A stretch of 8,770 nucleotides of DNA, taken from contig DAOWLV010000107.1 in assembly GCA_030643455.1 (NCBI GenBank), positions 1 through 8,770 of the forward strand. Direction: 5' to 3'. Shown here piece after piece: positions 1 to 6,455 of the stretch (position 1 is its first letter; the number at the start of each line of letters is the position of its first letter). Origin of the DNA: Candidatus Krumholzibacteriia bacterium (GTDB lineage Bacteria; Krumholzibacteriota; Krumholzibacteriia; LZORAL124-64-63). The position numbers were made by a program, and so were the translations under genes. Under the pieces are notes generated by a model. It worked only from the letters and a program-made list of their open reading frames with translations, was not told the DNA's origin and did no database searches.

Positions 1-887
1 ACATCGCCATGAACGGCGAGGGTGAGGTCACCGATAGCTGGATCGGTTACGAAGGCCCCGAAAAGTGGGTCGCCTTCGTCGAGGCCGCCAAGAAGGATCC
101 GCGGACCATCTCCGAAAAGAAAGCCGCCTTCGAGAGCGAACCGACGCTTGAACTGGCCACCGCTTTGGCCAGCAACGCCTCCACCAGCGCGGAGTACAAG
201 GCCGCCGTGGACTATTACGGCACGGCCAGGGAACTGGACCCCGACAACGCCGCTGAATACCGGGACCAGATCCTGATGAGCATGATCTACGGCATGGATG
301 ACGGCTCGTTCACCATCGATGAGGTGATTGCCAAGGCCAAGCCGGTCATGGACTCCGACCAGACTCCGGTCGTGGACAAGCTGGAGCTGGCCATGATGAT
401 GAAGTATTTCGCCGGCAAGAACGGTCAGATGGAAAAGGCCGTTCCCTTCATCGAAGCGGCCTGGGCCGCCAGTGAGGGCACCACCGACGAAGAAGCCCTC
501 AAGTACCGGAACTACATGGCTGTCGATCACGCCCTGCTGGTGGAGAAGGACACCGCCAAGGCCCTGGGCCTGTACCGCGCCAGGATGCCGGAAGGCTGGG
601 AAGAGAACGCCGAGGAACTGAACAAGTTCGCCTGGTGGTGCTTCGAAAACGACGTCAACCTCGAAGAAGCCCAGGAGCTGATCCACAAGGGTGTCGAGTT
701 GTCCGAGTCAGATGGTCAAAGAGCCAATATCCTGGACACCGCGGCGGAGATCTGCAATGCGCTGGACAACTGCGACGAGGCGCTGGAGCACATCAAGGCC
801 GCCATCGAGTTGGACCCTGACAGGGAATATCTCCAGGAACAGCTGGTCCGCTTCGAGAAAGCGGCGGAGGAAAAGAAGAAGGGTTGA
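1..887 (+). CDS. Thioredoxin-fold/TPR protein, C-terminal part (5' truncated by window edge)
   Basis: The reading frame is open to the left edge (codons ATC GCC precede the ATG at 9), so that ATG is probably internal and the true start lies outside. The first visible residues (GEGEVTDSWIGYEGPEKW) look like the last strand and helix of a thioredoxin-like domain, which commonly ends in 'dGk.v.rwiGY.gpe.fl'. The CXXC region, if present, is outside the window. The rest is helical. TPR-like units are visible at about residues 48-81 (ending ARELDPDNA) and 238-272 (ending AAIELDPDR), counted from the ATG at 9, with weaker repeats between and a charged Lys/Glu tail. Trx-TPR proteins include YbbN/CnoX-type chaperedoxins and periplasmic thioredoxin_7 relatives. 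Either reading fits a protein-folding or redox role, which is inferred. A strong terminator follows 20 nt after the stop, so this is the last gene of its transcript. Confidence 0.75.
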   Translation, partial: IAMNGEGEVTDSWIGYEGPEKWVAFVEAAKKDPRTISEKKAAFESEPTLELATALASNASTSAEYKAAVDYYGTARELDPDNAAEYRDQILMSMIYGMDDGSFTIDEVIAKAKPVMDSDQTPVVDKLELAMMMKYFAGKNGQMEKAVPFIEAAWAASEGTTDEEALKYRNYMAVDHALLVEKDTAKALGLYRARMPEGWEENAEELNKFAWWCFENDVNLEEAQELIHKGVELSESDGQRANILDTAAEICNALDNCDEALEHIKAAIELDPDREYLQEQLVRFEKAAEEKKKG

Positions 888-906
888 TCCCGATCGACCT
901 TTGGTG

Positions 907-938
907 AAACGGGCCCGGGTGACCGGGCCCGTTTTTTT
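907..938 (+). terminator. Rho-independent terminator
   Basis: A perfect 12-bp stem (AAACGGGCCCGG at 907-918 paired with CCGGGCCCGTTT at 923-934) closes a GTGA loop of the stable GNRA type. A run of seven T covers 932-938. It lies 20 nt after the stop of the Trx-TPR gene and separates that transcript from the phospholipid module. The A's 5' of the stem pair with the first T's. On the opposite strand only three A-derived T's follow, so it works mainly for + strand transcripts. Confidence 0.95.
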
Positions 939-972
939 CGTCAATTCATATTTCCAGTCGAATTCCTGCCTG

Positions 973-1000
973 TTTCGGAGCAGAATAGCGGTTCAATAAT
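973..1000 (+). promoter_or_regulatory. Weak candidate promoter for the phospholipid module
   Basis: The 111 nt between the terminator and the ATG at 1050 are relatively AT-rich at first. AATAAT at 995-1000 matches five of six positions of a sigma70 -10 box. The best -35 at the right distance (TTTCGG, 973-978, 16-nt spacer) matches poorly. A promoter is expected here because a terminator lies upstream and an operon begins downstream, but the exact element is a guess. An imperfect GC-rich hairpin (CGGCT at 1006-1010 with AGCCG at 1022-1026) would fall in the leader. Confidence 0.2.
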
Positions 1001-1049
1001 GTATGCGGCTCCGGCAGTGGCAGCCGGTATTGAATCAACGGGGTGAAAA

Positions 1050-1682
1050 ATGCCTTCGACATACGATCTCAAGCAGAAGTTCAGCAACATACTGCGCCCC
1101 TTTACCGGATGGCTGGTGAAGCGGGGTGTCACGGCCAACGGTGTGACCTGGGCAGCGGTCTGGTTGAGCGTCATGTACGGGGCGTTCATCTATTTCATGC
1201 CGACGGTCAAGCTGCTCTTCCTGCTGTTCCCGGTGGTATTGCTTTTTCGTATGGCCCTCAACAACATCGATGGGGTCATCGCGCGCGAACACAATCAGAA
1301 GACCGCCCTGGGCGGCTACCTCAACGAGATCGGCGACGTGGTCAGCGACATCGTTCTGTACCTGCCCTTTGCCCTGGTAGTCGGCTTCATCCCGGAGATC
1401 GTGCTGGCCTTTGTGTTATGTGGCGTCGTCGCCGAATTCGCGGGCGTTCTCGCCCTCGCCCAGGGCAAGGAGCGGTGCTACCTGGGGCCTGTCACCAAGA
1501 GCGACCGGGCCCTGGTCATGGCACTGCTCAGCCTCGCAGTCTTCATCGGCCTGGACAAAACCATGATCATCAACGGCGTTCTCCTGCTTTTTGCCGCAGG
1601 TTCCCTGTTCACGATGATAAAGCGGGTCCGTTACGGCACCAACGATCTCCCCCCCCAGCCCGGGTCCGAGCCCAATGTTTGA
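1050..1682 (+). CDS. ynbA: CDP-alcohol phosphatidyltransferase, YnbA type, with Asn-substituted motif
   Basis: This is a 210-aa integral membrane protein with about six hydrophobic segments (around 32-50, 53-70, 98-118, 119-136, 152-168 and 172-190). It carries the CDP-alcohol phosphatidyltransferase signature between residues 71 and 96. The canonical form is D-x2-D-G-x2-A-R-x8-G-x3-D-x3-D. Here it reads N71-x2-D74-G75-x2-A78-R79-x8-G88-x3-N92-x3-D96, so spacing is exact but the first and third Asp are Asn. The family moves a phosphatidyl group from CDP-diacylglycerol to an alcohol with release of CMP. From memory, E. coli YnbA has the same Asn pattern and very similar flanking sequence, which supports the symbol. 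The start is ATG 1050, preceded by GGGGTG four nt upstream. The last 8 nt overlap the next gene, a CDP-diacylglycerol synthase homologue, which fits substrate supply. The acceptor alcohol is unknown. Confidence 0.88.
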   Translation: MPSTYDLKQKFSNILRPFTGWLVKRGVTANGVTWAAVWLSVMYGAFIYFMPTVKLLFLLFPVVLLFRMALNNIDGVIAREHNQKTALGGYLNEIGDVVSDIVLYLPFALVVGFIPEIVLAFVLCGVVAEFAGVLALAQGKERCYLGPVTKSDRALVMALLSLAVFIGLDKTMIINGVLLLFAAGSLFTMIKRVRYGTNDLPPQPGSEPNV

Positions 1683-2619
1683 GCTGGGCCTGCGGGCAGG
1701 TATCGTCATGGCCGGCGTGTGGGGTTTCCTCGTCGCGGCAACCTGGATCGTCAACCGGAAAAAAACAGCGGATCCCGAACGCGACTTCACGGAACTTTCC
1801 CAGCGTATGACAAGCTGGTGGGTGATCATCGGATTGTTGAGTGTCGGATTGATACTAGGAAAGATGGCGACCATCGTTCTATTCGCCTTCGTGAGCTACC
1901 TCGCGCTCAAGGAATACCTCACGATCATCCCGACGCAGATGCAGGATCGGATCGTCCTGTTCTGGGCCTACATTCTCATCCCGCTTCAGTACGTCTTCGT
2001 GTATCACGGGGACTTTGAAATGTTCCTGGTGCTCATTCCGGTGTATGGCCTGGCGGTGATTGCCATGTCCATGATCATCACCGGTGTCACCGATGGGTAC
2101 ATTTCCCGCATCGGCACCATTTACTGGGGACTGATGATGACGGTGTTCTCGATTTCACACCTGGCCTACCTTTATGTCCTACCCGAACCCGGCGGACCGG
2201 TTACCGGGGCCGGGTTGGTGCTATACGCTGTTCTGCTGACCCAATTCAACGACGTCAGCCAGTACATCTGGGGCAAGAGCTTCGGCCGTCGCAAGATCAT
2301 CCCGAGCGTCAGTCCGGGCAAGACCTGGGCTGGGTTTCTGGGAGGGATGGGAACAACCGTGGTGCTCGCCGGCCTGCTCGGGCCGTGGCTTACCCCGCTG
2401 TCGATGCCCTTGGCGGCCCTCTCCGGATTGCTCGTCTCGGTGGCCGGCTTTTTTGGCGACCTGAACATGTCCTGCGTCAAGCGCGACCTTTGCATCAAGG
2501 ACACCGGGGCCATGCTCCCCGGCCACGGGGGAATCCTGGACCGGGTGGACAGCCTGACCCTGGCCGCCCCGTTGCTGTGTCACTTCATCCGCTTTTTCGG
2601 CTATCTGGGAGATCGGTAA
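1675..2619 (+). CDS. ynbB: Phosphatidate cytidylyltransferase (CDP-diglyceride synthase), YnbB/CdsA type
   Basis: A 314-aa polytopic membrane protein that should make CDP-diacylglycerol and pyrophosphate from phosphatidate and CTP. The CDS signature S-x-[LIVMF]-K-R-x4-K-D-x-[GSA]-x2-[LIF]-[PGS]-x-H-G-G-x2-D-R-x-D is fully matched at S266-D292 (S266, K269, R270, K275, D276, H284-G286, D289, R290, D292). An upstream conserved stretch at about 190-218 (QFNDVSQYIWGKSFGRRK, then SPGKTWAG) is also typical of CdsA proteins. There are roughly eight hydrophobic segments. No strong Shine-Dalgarno sequence precedes ATG 1675. The start overlaps the upstream stop by 8 nt, so translation is probably coupled. 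From memory it resembles E. coli YnbB, which also follows ynbA. This is likely a specialised second copy beside a housekeeping cdsA elsewhere; that is inferred, since no genome is available. Confidence 0.92.
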   Translation: MFELGLRAGIVMAGVWGFLVAATWIVNRKKTADPERDFTELSQRMTSWWVIIGLLSVGLILGKMATIVLFAFVSYLALKEYLTIIPTQMQDRIVLFWAYILIPLQYVFVYHGDFEMFLVLIPVYGLAVIAMSMIITGVTDGYISRIGTIYWGLMMTVFSISHLAYLYVLPEPGGPVTGAGLVLYAVLLTQFNDVSQYIWGKSFGRRKIIPSVSPGKTWAGFLGGMGTTVVLAGLLGPWLTPLSMPLAALSGLLVSVAGFFGDLNMSCVKRDLCIKDTGAMLPGHGGILDRVDSLTLAAPLLCHFIRFFGYLGDR

Positions 2620-3260
2620 TGCATGGCTTCCTGCGCAAGGTGCTTTATTATGCCATGCTCAAGCCGGTGATATTCCTGGGCTTCGGAGTATGGGTGCGCG
2701 GGCGGGAGAACTTCCCTGCCGATGGGCCCGCCATTTTCTGCGTCAATCACAACTCCCACCTCGACCTCATGGTTTTGCTTGCCATCTGTGGTCCGGTCCA
2801 CCGGAAGGTCAGGCCGGTGGCGGCTGCAGACTACTTTTATGCCAATCCCTTCCTGCGCTTCATCAGCAACCATTACCTGCGCATCATCCCCATAGACCGT
2901 ACCCGGAATCCACTTCAGGCCTTTCTGGATGGTTGTTCACGAGAGCTGGATGCAGGCAACGTCGTGCTCATCTTCCCCGAGGGCACACGGGGGGAACCCG
3001 AACAGATACAGGAACTCAAGGGGGGTACTGCGTGTCTGGCCCAGGGTTATCCTGACATTCCCGTCGTTCCCGTATTCCTTTACGGAACAGGCAGGACCCT
3101 TCCCCGCGGCGCCTGGCTGCCGGTGCCCTTTCGCATCGACGCCTTTGTCGGCAAGCCCATTGAATGGAAGGGCAACCGGGAAGGTTTCATGGCCGAGATC
3201 ATGGAATTCTTCGAGAAATCAGGCCAACAGGTCACCAGACCTATCGCCACCCTGAAATAG
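2619..3260 (+). CDS. 1-acyl-sn-glycerol-3-phosphate acyltransferase family protein (PlsC-like)
   Basis: A 213-aa member of the PlsC/LPLAT family, which acylates lysophosphatidate to phosphatidate using acyl-ACP or acyl-CoA. Motif I is N43-H44-N-S-H-L-D49 (HX4D catalytic pair). Motif II is IPIDR at 90-94. Motif III is FPEGTRG at 119-125. Motif IV is around VPVF at 150-153. One N-terminal hydrophobic segment (about 8-24) probably associates with the membrane. The ATG at 2619 overlaps the ynbB stop by one base (TAATG) and has GGGAG seven nt upstream. The frame is open further upstream, to an ATG at 2385, but that part overlaps ynbB out of frame and has shadow-like composition, so it is excluded. 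Its product would feed YnbB and then YnbA, making a self-contained path to a phospholipid. The 3' end overlaps the convergent lipoprotein gene by 20 nt. Confidence 0.92.
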   Translation: MHGFLRKVLYYAMLKPVIFLGFGVWVRGRENFPADGPAIFCVNHNSHLDLMVLLAICGPVHRKVRPVAAADYFYANPFLRFISNHYLRIIPIDRTRNPLQAFLDGCSRELDAGNVVLIFPEGTRGEPEQIQELKGGTACLAQGYPDIPVVPVFLYGTGRTLPRGAWLPVPFRIDAFVGKPIEWKGNREGFMAEIMEFFEKSGQQVTRPIATLK

Positions 3261-4275
3261 ACGCCGAAATCCGCCAGTACCCGTGATGCCCCTCGGTATC
3301 CTCGGGGTCCTTTGGCCTGATATCCTCCACCTTCCAGGTCAAGGAATGCCGCCCCGGCGTCAGCCAATCGCTCAGATCGATGAACATGGGATCGGCCACG
3401 TCGCCGGGACACCAGCCGCTGCGGGAATAGTCGCTGCTCCAGGAGCCGTCGGCCCACTTGGCGCAGTAGGGATTCACGGTCCGGAAATCCTCGCAGTCGT
3501 CGCGCCAGGGACGCCAGCGATACACCTCCACGCCGTCAACCAGAAGCACGTTGTCCTTGGTGATGAACTCGTCGGCGTCGCTGCCATCGGTGCAGTGACC
3601 GGTCGTGATCGCGGCGACTTCCACCCAGCGGGTATGTTCAGGGATGATGACCTCGGCCGTGGTCTCGGGTTTCTCGGCGGTCAGGCCACCTTCGGGAAAC
3701 AGGGCCCCCGCGGCCCAGGCAGGGGCGTTGCTCCCACCCACCGCGTCGGGCGTGAAGACCAGATCCGCGTCGACCTTCCAGGCCGGCGACACCCAGGTGT
3801 CGATGAAGACCTCGAATTCGCAGTGCCCGGTCAGCAGTGGGGCCAGATGGGTGATGTCCACTTCGTGACTGATCTCCCCGCCGTAGGCCGTCATGAACCT
3901 CACCATCTCCACCGGGGCCATGCCCGGCTTGACCAATCGGATCCAACCGGCGCGATCCCAGCGGTCGACCATGTTGCGGATGTCCTTGCGGATGGGCCGG
4001 ACCGCCAACCGCAGCGTCACGTGTCCCAGGCCCGGGGTGTCGGGCATCTCCAGGTAGGTGGCCATGATCCGGCCCTTGTCCCGGGCTGAGGCGAACGGGG
4101 AATCGAAAAGGGTGCTGTCGTCGGGGGTGAAGTGGACCGTCGCGCTGCGGAAAAGGGTGATCACCTCCGGATCGGAAGGCAGGACGCGGTCCCCGCAGCC
4201 GGTCAGGATCAGCAGAAGTGCGGCCAGGATCAGCAGGACGGCGGACAGGGCCCGCGGACGCGCCAGGATCTTCAT
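3241..4275 (-). CDS. Peptide-N-glycosidase F-like lipoprotein
   Basis: A 344-aa protein with a lipoprotein signal peptide: basic start, hydrophobic core about 10-24, lipobox LTGC with Cys27 as the lipidation site. The mature part resembles the two jelly-roll domains of peptide-N4-(N-acetyl-beta-glucosaminyl)asparagine amidase F. That enzyme cleaves the bond between Asn and the first GlcNAc of N-glycans. Matches recalled from the family are DRWDRAGWI (104-112; D107/R108 would align with PNGase F Asp60/Arg61), TGHC...ADEF (225-237; E236 with Glu206), and W257-RDDC then SRSGWCPG (284-291; R285/W288 with Arg248/Trp251). The equivalent of Glu118 could not be placed. GGGGGA lies just upstream of ATG 4275, and this start gives the signal peptide directly. 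The 93-nt upstream extension overlaps the neighbouring gene and is rejected. It follows the phosphatase-superfamily lipoprotein gene by 25 nt. Amidase activity is inferred; non-catalytic PNGase F-related proteins also exist. Confidence 0.78.
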   Translation of the reverse strand: MKILARPRALSAVLLILAALLLILTGCGDRVLPSDPEVITLFRSATVHFTPDDSTLFDSPFASARDKGRIMATYLEMPDTPGLGHVTLRLAVRPIRKDIRNMVDRWDRAGWIRLVKPGMAPVEMVRFMTAYGGEISHEVDITHLAPLLTGHCEFEVFIDTWVSPAWKVDADLVFTPDAVGGSNAPAWAAGALFPEGGLTAEKPETTAEVIIPEHTRWVEVAAITTGHCTDGSDADEFITKDNVLLVDGVEVYRWRPWRDDCEDFRTVNPYCAKWADGSWSSDYSRSGWCPGDVADPMFIDLSDWLTPGRHSLTWKVEDIRPKDPEDTEGHHGYWRISASISGWR

Positions 4276-4279
4276 GATT

Positions 4280-4285
4280 TCCCCC
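4280..4285 (-). promoter_or_regulatory. Ribosome binding site fixing the PNGase F-like start
   Basis: On the minus strand GGGGGA sits four nt before ATG 4275, in the 25-nt gap after the upstream stop. No comparable site precedes the more upstream in-frame ATG at 4368, which lies inside the previous gene. Together with the signal peptide this decides the start. Confidence 0.6.
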
Positions 4286-4300
4286 GTGGTTCGAATCCTG

Positions 4301-5608
4301 CTACTTGATATAACCCAGCGAACGTAACTGCTTGCGGATCTCCTCGTCCACCCCTTCATCGCGCTCACCCTCGGGGCCGACGGCCGGCCGCAGCCCCAGA
4401 TAACTGTCCACCCGTTGTCGTTCCATCTTCTCGATCCTTTTCAGACCGGGCCCCGTTGCCCCGTCGGTCAGAATCCGGCCCGGCATGTCCCTGGCCGGCG
4501 GCATCCCCATCAGGGCCAGGAAAGTGGGGCAGATGTCCAGCAACTCCAGATGGCCAAATTCGTGGCCGACTTCATACATGGGGCTGCGCACCAGGAAAAT
4601 CCCCCACTCGCTGTGCTCAGCCGTGCCCTTGTCCCCCGAGGCGCGTGGGCCGTAGAAACCGTGATCCGAAAGCACGACGGCCTGGCGGTCCGGCGGGAAC
4701 CAGCTCAACACCTCGCCTGTGACCTCGTCCGACCAGTCGTAGTACCTCTTCACCACATCCTTGAAAACCGCGACTTCCTCCGGATCGATCCTGAGGTTCC
4801 CGCGGTCGGGCATCAGGTACTTGTAGAAGTGATGGCTGATCATGTCGGGGCCGCGCAGATAGAAGAAGAAGAGGTCGAAATCCCCCGTCTCGGCAAGCAT
4901 GCGCATCACCGCGAAATAACCCATGTCCGCGGCCAGAATGTCGCGCAGCTTCTGGATGCTGCGTGGATATTTCGCCTCGATCGGTGCCAGGTCGTCCGCG
5001 TTGAGGTATGGCAACAGCACCTCGGTGGTCAGGCTGTCCGGATCGACCCGCAGGGCCACCACCCGGTCCGTCAGTGAATCCGGGTAGACCAGGTTGGCCA
5101 GAGGCTTGTCCCGCCTGCGTCCGTAGGGCAGGTAATCGCTGACCATCACCCCGTCGATCGGCCGCGCGGGATAGGTGGTCCACATGCCGGCCACCGCGGT
5201 GGACAGGCCGGCCGCTCCGATCATGTCCCACAGGGCCGGGGCGTACCAGGCGCTCCCGCTGACGGGCTTCTGGCCGGAACCCTTGACGAAATTGTTGATC
5301 CCATGCACTTCGGGTTTGACCCCCGTGACAATACTGGCCCACAACACGGGCGACTTCTCCAGGGGAAAGAAGGTCTTCATGCGGCCGTGATTGGATTGGG
5401 CCATGAAGGCCTTCAGGTTGGGCAAGCGGCCCTCGTCCAGCATGGGTTTCAGCAGCCGCCAGTCGGCCGAGTCGATGCCGATGACCAGCAGCTTGCGAGC
5501 TTCCGGGTCGACGGGTTGTTCCTGCCCGCCGCAGCCGGTCAGAAGTATCATCATCGCCATGTTCAGCAGGAAAACCCTGATGATCCAGTCCTGTCTGATG
5601 TTTCCCAT
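4301..5608 (-). CDS. Alkaline phosphatase superfamily lipoprotein (type I phosphodiesterase/nucleotide pyrophosphatase-like)
   Basis: A 435-aa protein with a lipoprotein signal (hydrophobic about 9-23, lipobox LTGC, Cys26). The fold and two-metal site of the alkaline phosphatase superfamily are readable: D46 in VIGIDSADW; candidate nucleophile S86 in EKSPVLWASIVTG; D255 and H259 in GPDMISHH; D315-H316 in SDHGF; and H332 in AEHSEWGIF. HGI at 102-104 is another typical family element. There is no C/S-x-P-x-R formylglycine motif, so it is not a standard sulfatase. The family hydrolyses or transfers phosphodiesters and phosphoglycans, and the substrate here is unknown. GGAGG lies six nt before ATG 5608, directly after the upstream stop. 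The extreme C-terminus, EEIRKQLRSLGYIK, closely resembles the tail of the 66-aa protein in the same operon. It is likely anchored at the outer leaflet of the inner membrane or in the outer membrane, and works with the lipoprotein encoded next. Confidence 0.88.
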   Translation of the reverse strand: MGNIRQDWIIRVFLLNMAMMILLTGCGGQEQPVDPEARKLLVIGIDSADWRLLKPMLDEGRLPNLKAFMAQSNHGRMKTFFPLEKSPVLWASIVTGVKPEVHGINNFVKGSGQKPVSGSAWYAPALWDMIGAAGLSTAVAGMWTTYPARPIDGVMVSDYLPYGRRRDKPLANLVYPDSLTDRVVALRVDPDSLTTEVLLPYLNADDLAPIEAKYPRSIQKLRDILAADMGYFAVMRMLAETGDFDLFFFYLRGPDMISHHFYKYLMPDRGNLRIDPEEVAVFKDVVKRYYDWSDEVTGEVLSWFPPDRQAVVLSDHGFYGPRASGDKGTAEHSEWGIFLVRSPMYEVGHEFGHLELLDICPTFLALMGMPPARDMPGRILTDGATGPGLKRIEKMERQRVDSYLGLRPAVGPEGERDEGVDEEIRKQLRSLGYIK

Positions 5609-5620
5609 CTCAAACCTCCG

Positions 5621-6442
5621 TCAGATCGAGACTCTCAGAAAATCCTTCAAGATCAGCCCGGCCAGCAGGGAAAAAACCATGAAAGCCAGCAGCCAGTGCA
5701 TTTCCACGCCCAGGTATTTCGTGTGTCGTCCGGGCAGGCGCAGGGTCACCTCGTCGAGGGACCCGTCCCGGGGCAATGGCGGCGCGCCGGGATACATCAC
5801 CCCGTGCAGCCAGTTCTTGTTGCTTCTCTCCCCCAGCCGGATCAAGCCATCCCCAACCACGAGGTCGCGGAAACCAAGTTCGATGGCACCGTCCAGAATA
5901 TTTAACCGGTGTGTGCCACGGTCCTCGGCCCTCAAACGCCAGGCCGCGGCCCGGGAGATCTCGTCCCGCACCGGACCCGCTTCGATCGTGACACCGGGCG
6001 GCACTTCCAGGGTGATCCGGTCCAGGGCGATAGTCGCGTTCTCGGCCAGGGTCACCGACAGGACGGTGGTCTCCCCGGGATGGAAGGGGCGCAGGGCGAA
6101 CCGGCTGTCGAGTTGGGCGAGGGTAAAAACCATCGGCACGGTCAGGACGAACAGGGCGGGCAGGGTCAGGCTCAAGTACCGCAGATTGGCCCGGGCCAGA
6201 TCGCCCTGGATCCGCCCGACCACCCCCAGGTGGTCCTGGTACATGCCCATCTCGTAAATGTGACCGAACAGCCGGTCCCTGACGACTGTCAAACGGGCCT
6301 GGGGCGTAACGGCCTTGAACAGCAACAGCGCCCAGACCGCCGTGATCGCCGACACGACCAGCATCACCAGAAAAGGCGAGCCCCCCAGCAGGCCGACCAG
6401 CAGGTCGAACAACTTGCCGATGGTATCGGTGAGCCAGGTCAT
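5621..6442 (-). CDS. Three-TM membrane protein, Oxa1/EMC3 (DUF106)-like topology with an extracytoplasmic beta-rich domain
   Basis: A 273-aa protein without a cleavable signal. Residues 1-20 are amphipathic. TM1 is about 24-43. A basic helical stretch follows (44-88; TPQARLTVVRDRLFGHIYEM, MYQDHLGVVGRIQGDLARAN). TM2 is about 89-109, a polar beta-rich region spans about 112-245, TM3 is about 247-265, and the tail LKDFLRVSI is short and basic. The positive-inside rule gives N-out, a cytosolic loop after TM1, an external beta domain and C-in. That arrangement, with a charged helical hairpin between TM1 and TM2, recalls the EMC3/DUF106/YidC insertase superfamily. The likeness is structural and inferred, not a motif match. 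The stop of the preceding small gene overlaps the TGAGGA ribosome site, with 10 nt to ATG 6442. An overlapping frame starting at 6452 is Arg/Pro/Gly-rich and rejected. Possible jobs are insertion or scaffolding of the operon's exported enzymes. Confidence 0.72.
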   Translation of the reverse strand: MTWLTDTIGKLFDLLVGLLGGSPFLVMLVVSAITAVWALLLFKAVTPQARLTVVRDRLFGHIYEMGMYQDHLGVVGRIQGDLARANLRYLSLTLPALFVLTVPMVFTLAQLDSRFALRPFHPGETTVLSVTLAENATIALDRITLEVPPGVTIEAGPVRDEISRAAAWRLRAEDRGTHRLNILDGAIELGFRDLVVGDGLIRLGERSNKNWLHGVMYPGAPPLPRDGSLDEVTLRLPGRHTKYLGVEMHWLLAFMVFSLLAGLILKDFLRVSI

Positions 6443-6455
6443 GCCCGTTCATTCC

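Noticed and set aside
1043..1810. A 255-residue frame starting at GTG 1043 over ynbA and the start of ynbB
   Set aside because: Off-frame Arg/Pro/Gly-rich product; the ynbA frame carries the signature motif and membrane helices.
2385..2618. N-terminal extension of the acyltransferase into ynbB
   Set aside because: Overlaps a well-supported gene out of frame; residues are unlike PlsC, and ATG 2619 has a ribosome site and the TAATG overlap.
3285..3312. Possible bidirectional terminator (CCCC...GGGG near the convergent ends)
   Set aside because: Only four G-C pairs with a long loop and no T-tract; the nearby CCTCGG pair is a direct, not inverted, repeat and lies in coding sequence.
3283..4089. 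A 268-residue + strand frame opposite the PNGase F-like gene
   Set aside because: Antisense shadow rich in His, Pro and Gly; the opposite strand has a lipobox and recognisable family motifs.
4276..4368. 31-residue N-terminal extension of the PNGase F-like lipoprotein
   Set aside because: It would bury the signal peptide and overlap the upstream coding end; ATG 4275 has GGGGGA just upstream.
4301..5608. Reading the 435-aa lipoprotein as a formylglycine sulfatase
   Set aside because: No C/S-x-P-x-R motif; the nucleophile region is KSPVLW, as in phosphodiesterase-type members of the superfamily.
5391..6257. A 288-residue + strand frame opposite the lipoprotein and membrane protein genes
   Set aside because: Low-complexity Ser/Arg-rich shadow spanning two genes, no ribosome site or domain.
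5610..6452. A 280-residue frame overlapping the three-TM protein gene in another frame on the same strand
   Set aside because: Arg/Pro/Gly-rich composition with no domain or membrane pattern, typical of an off-frame in GC-rich DNA; the 273-aa frame has coherent TM segments.
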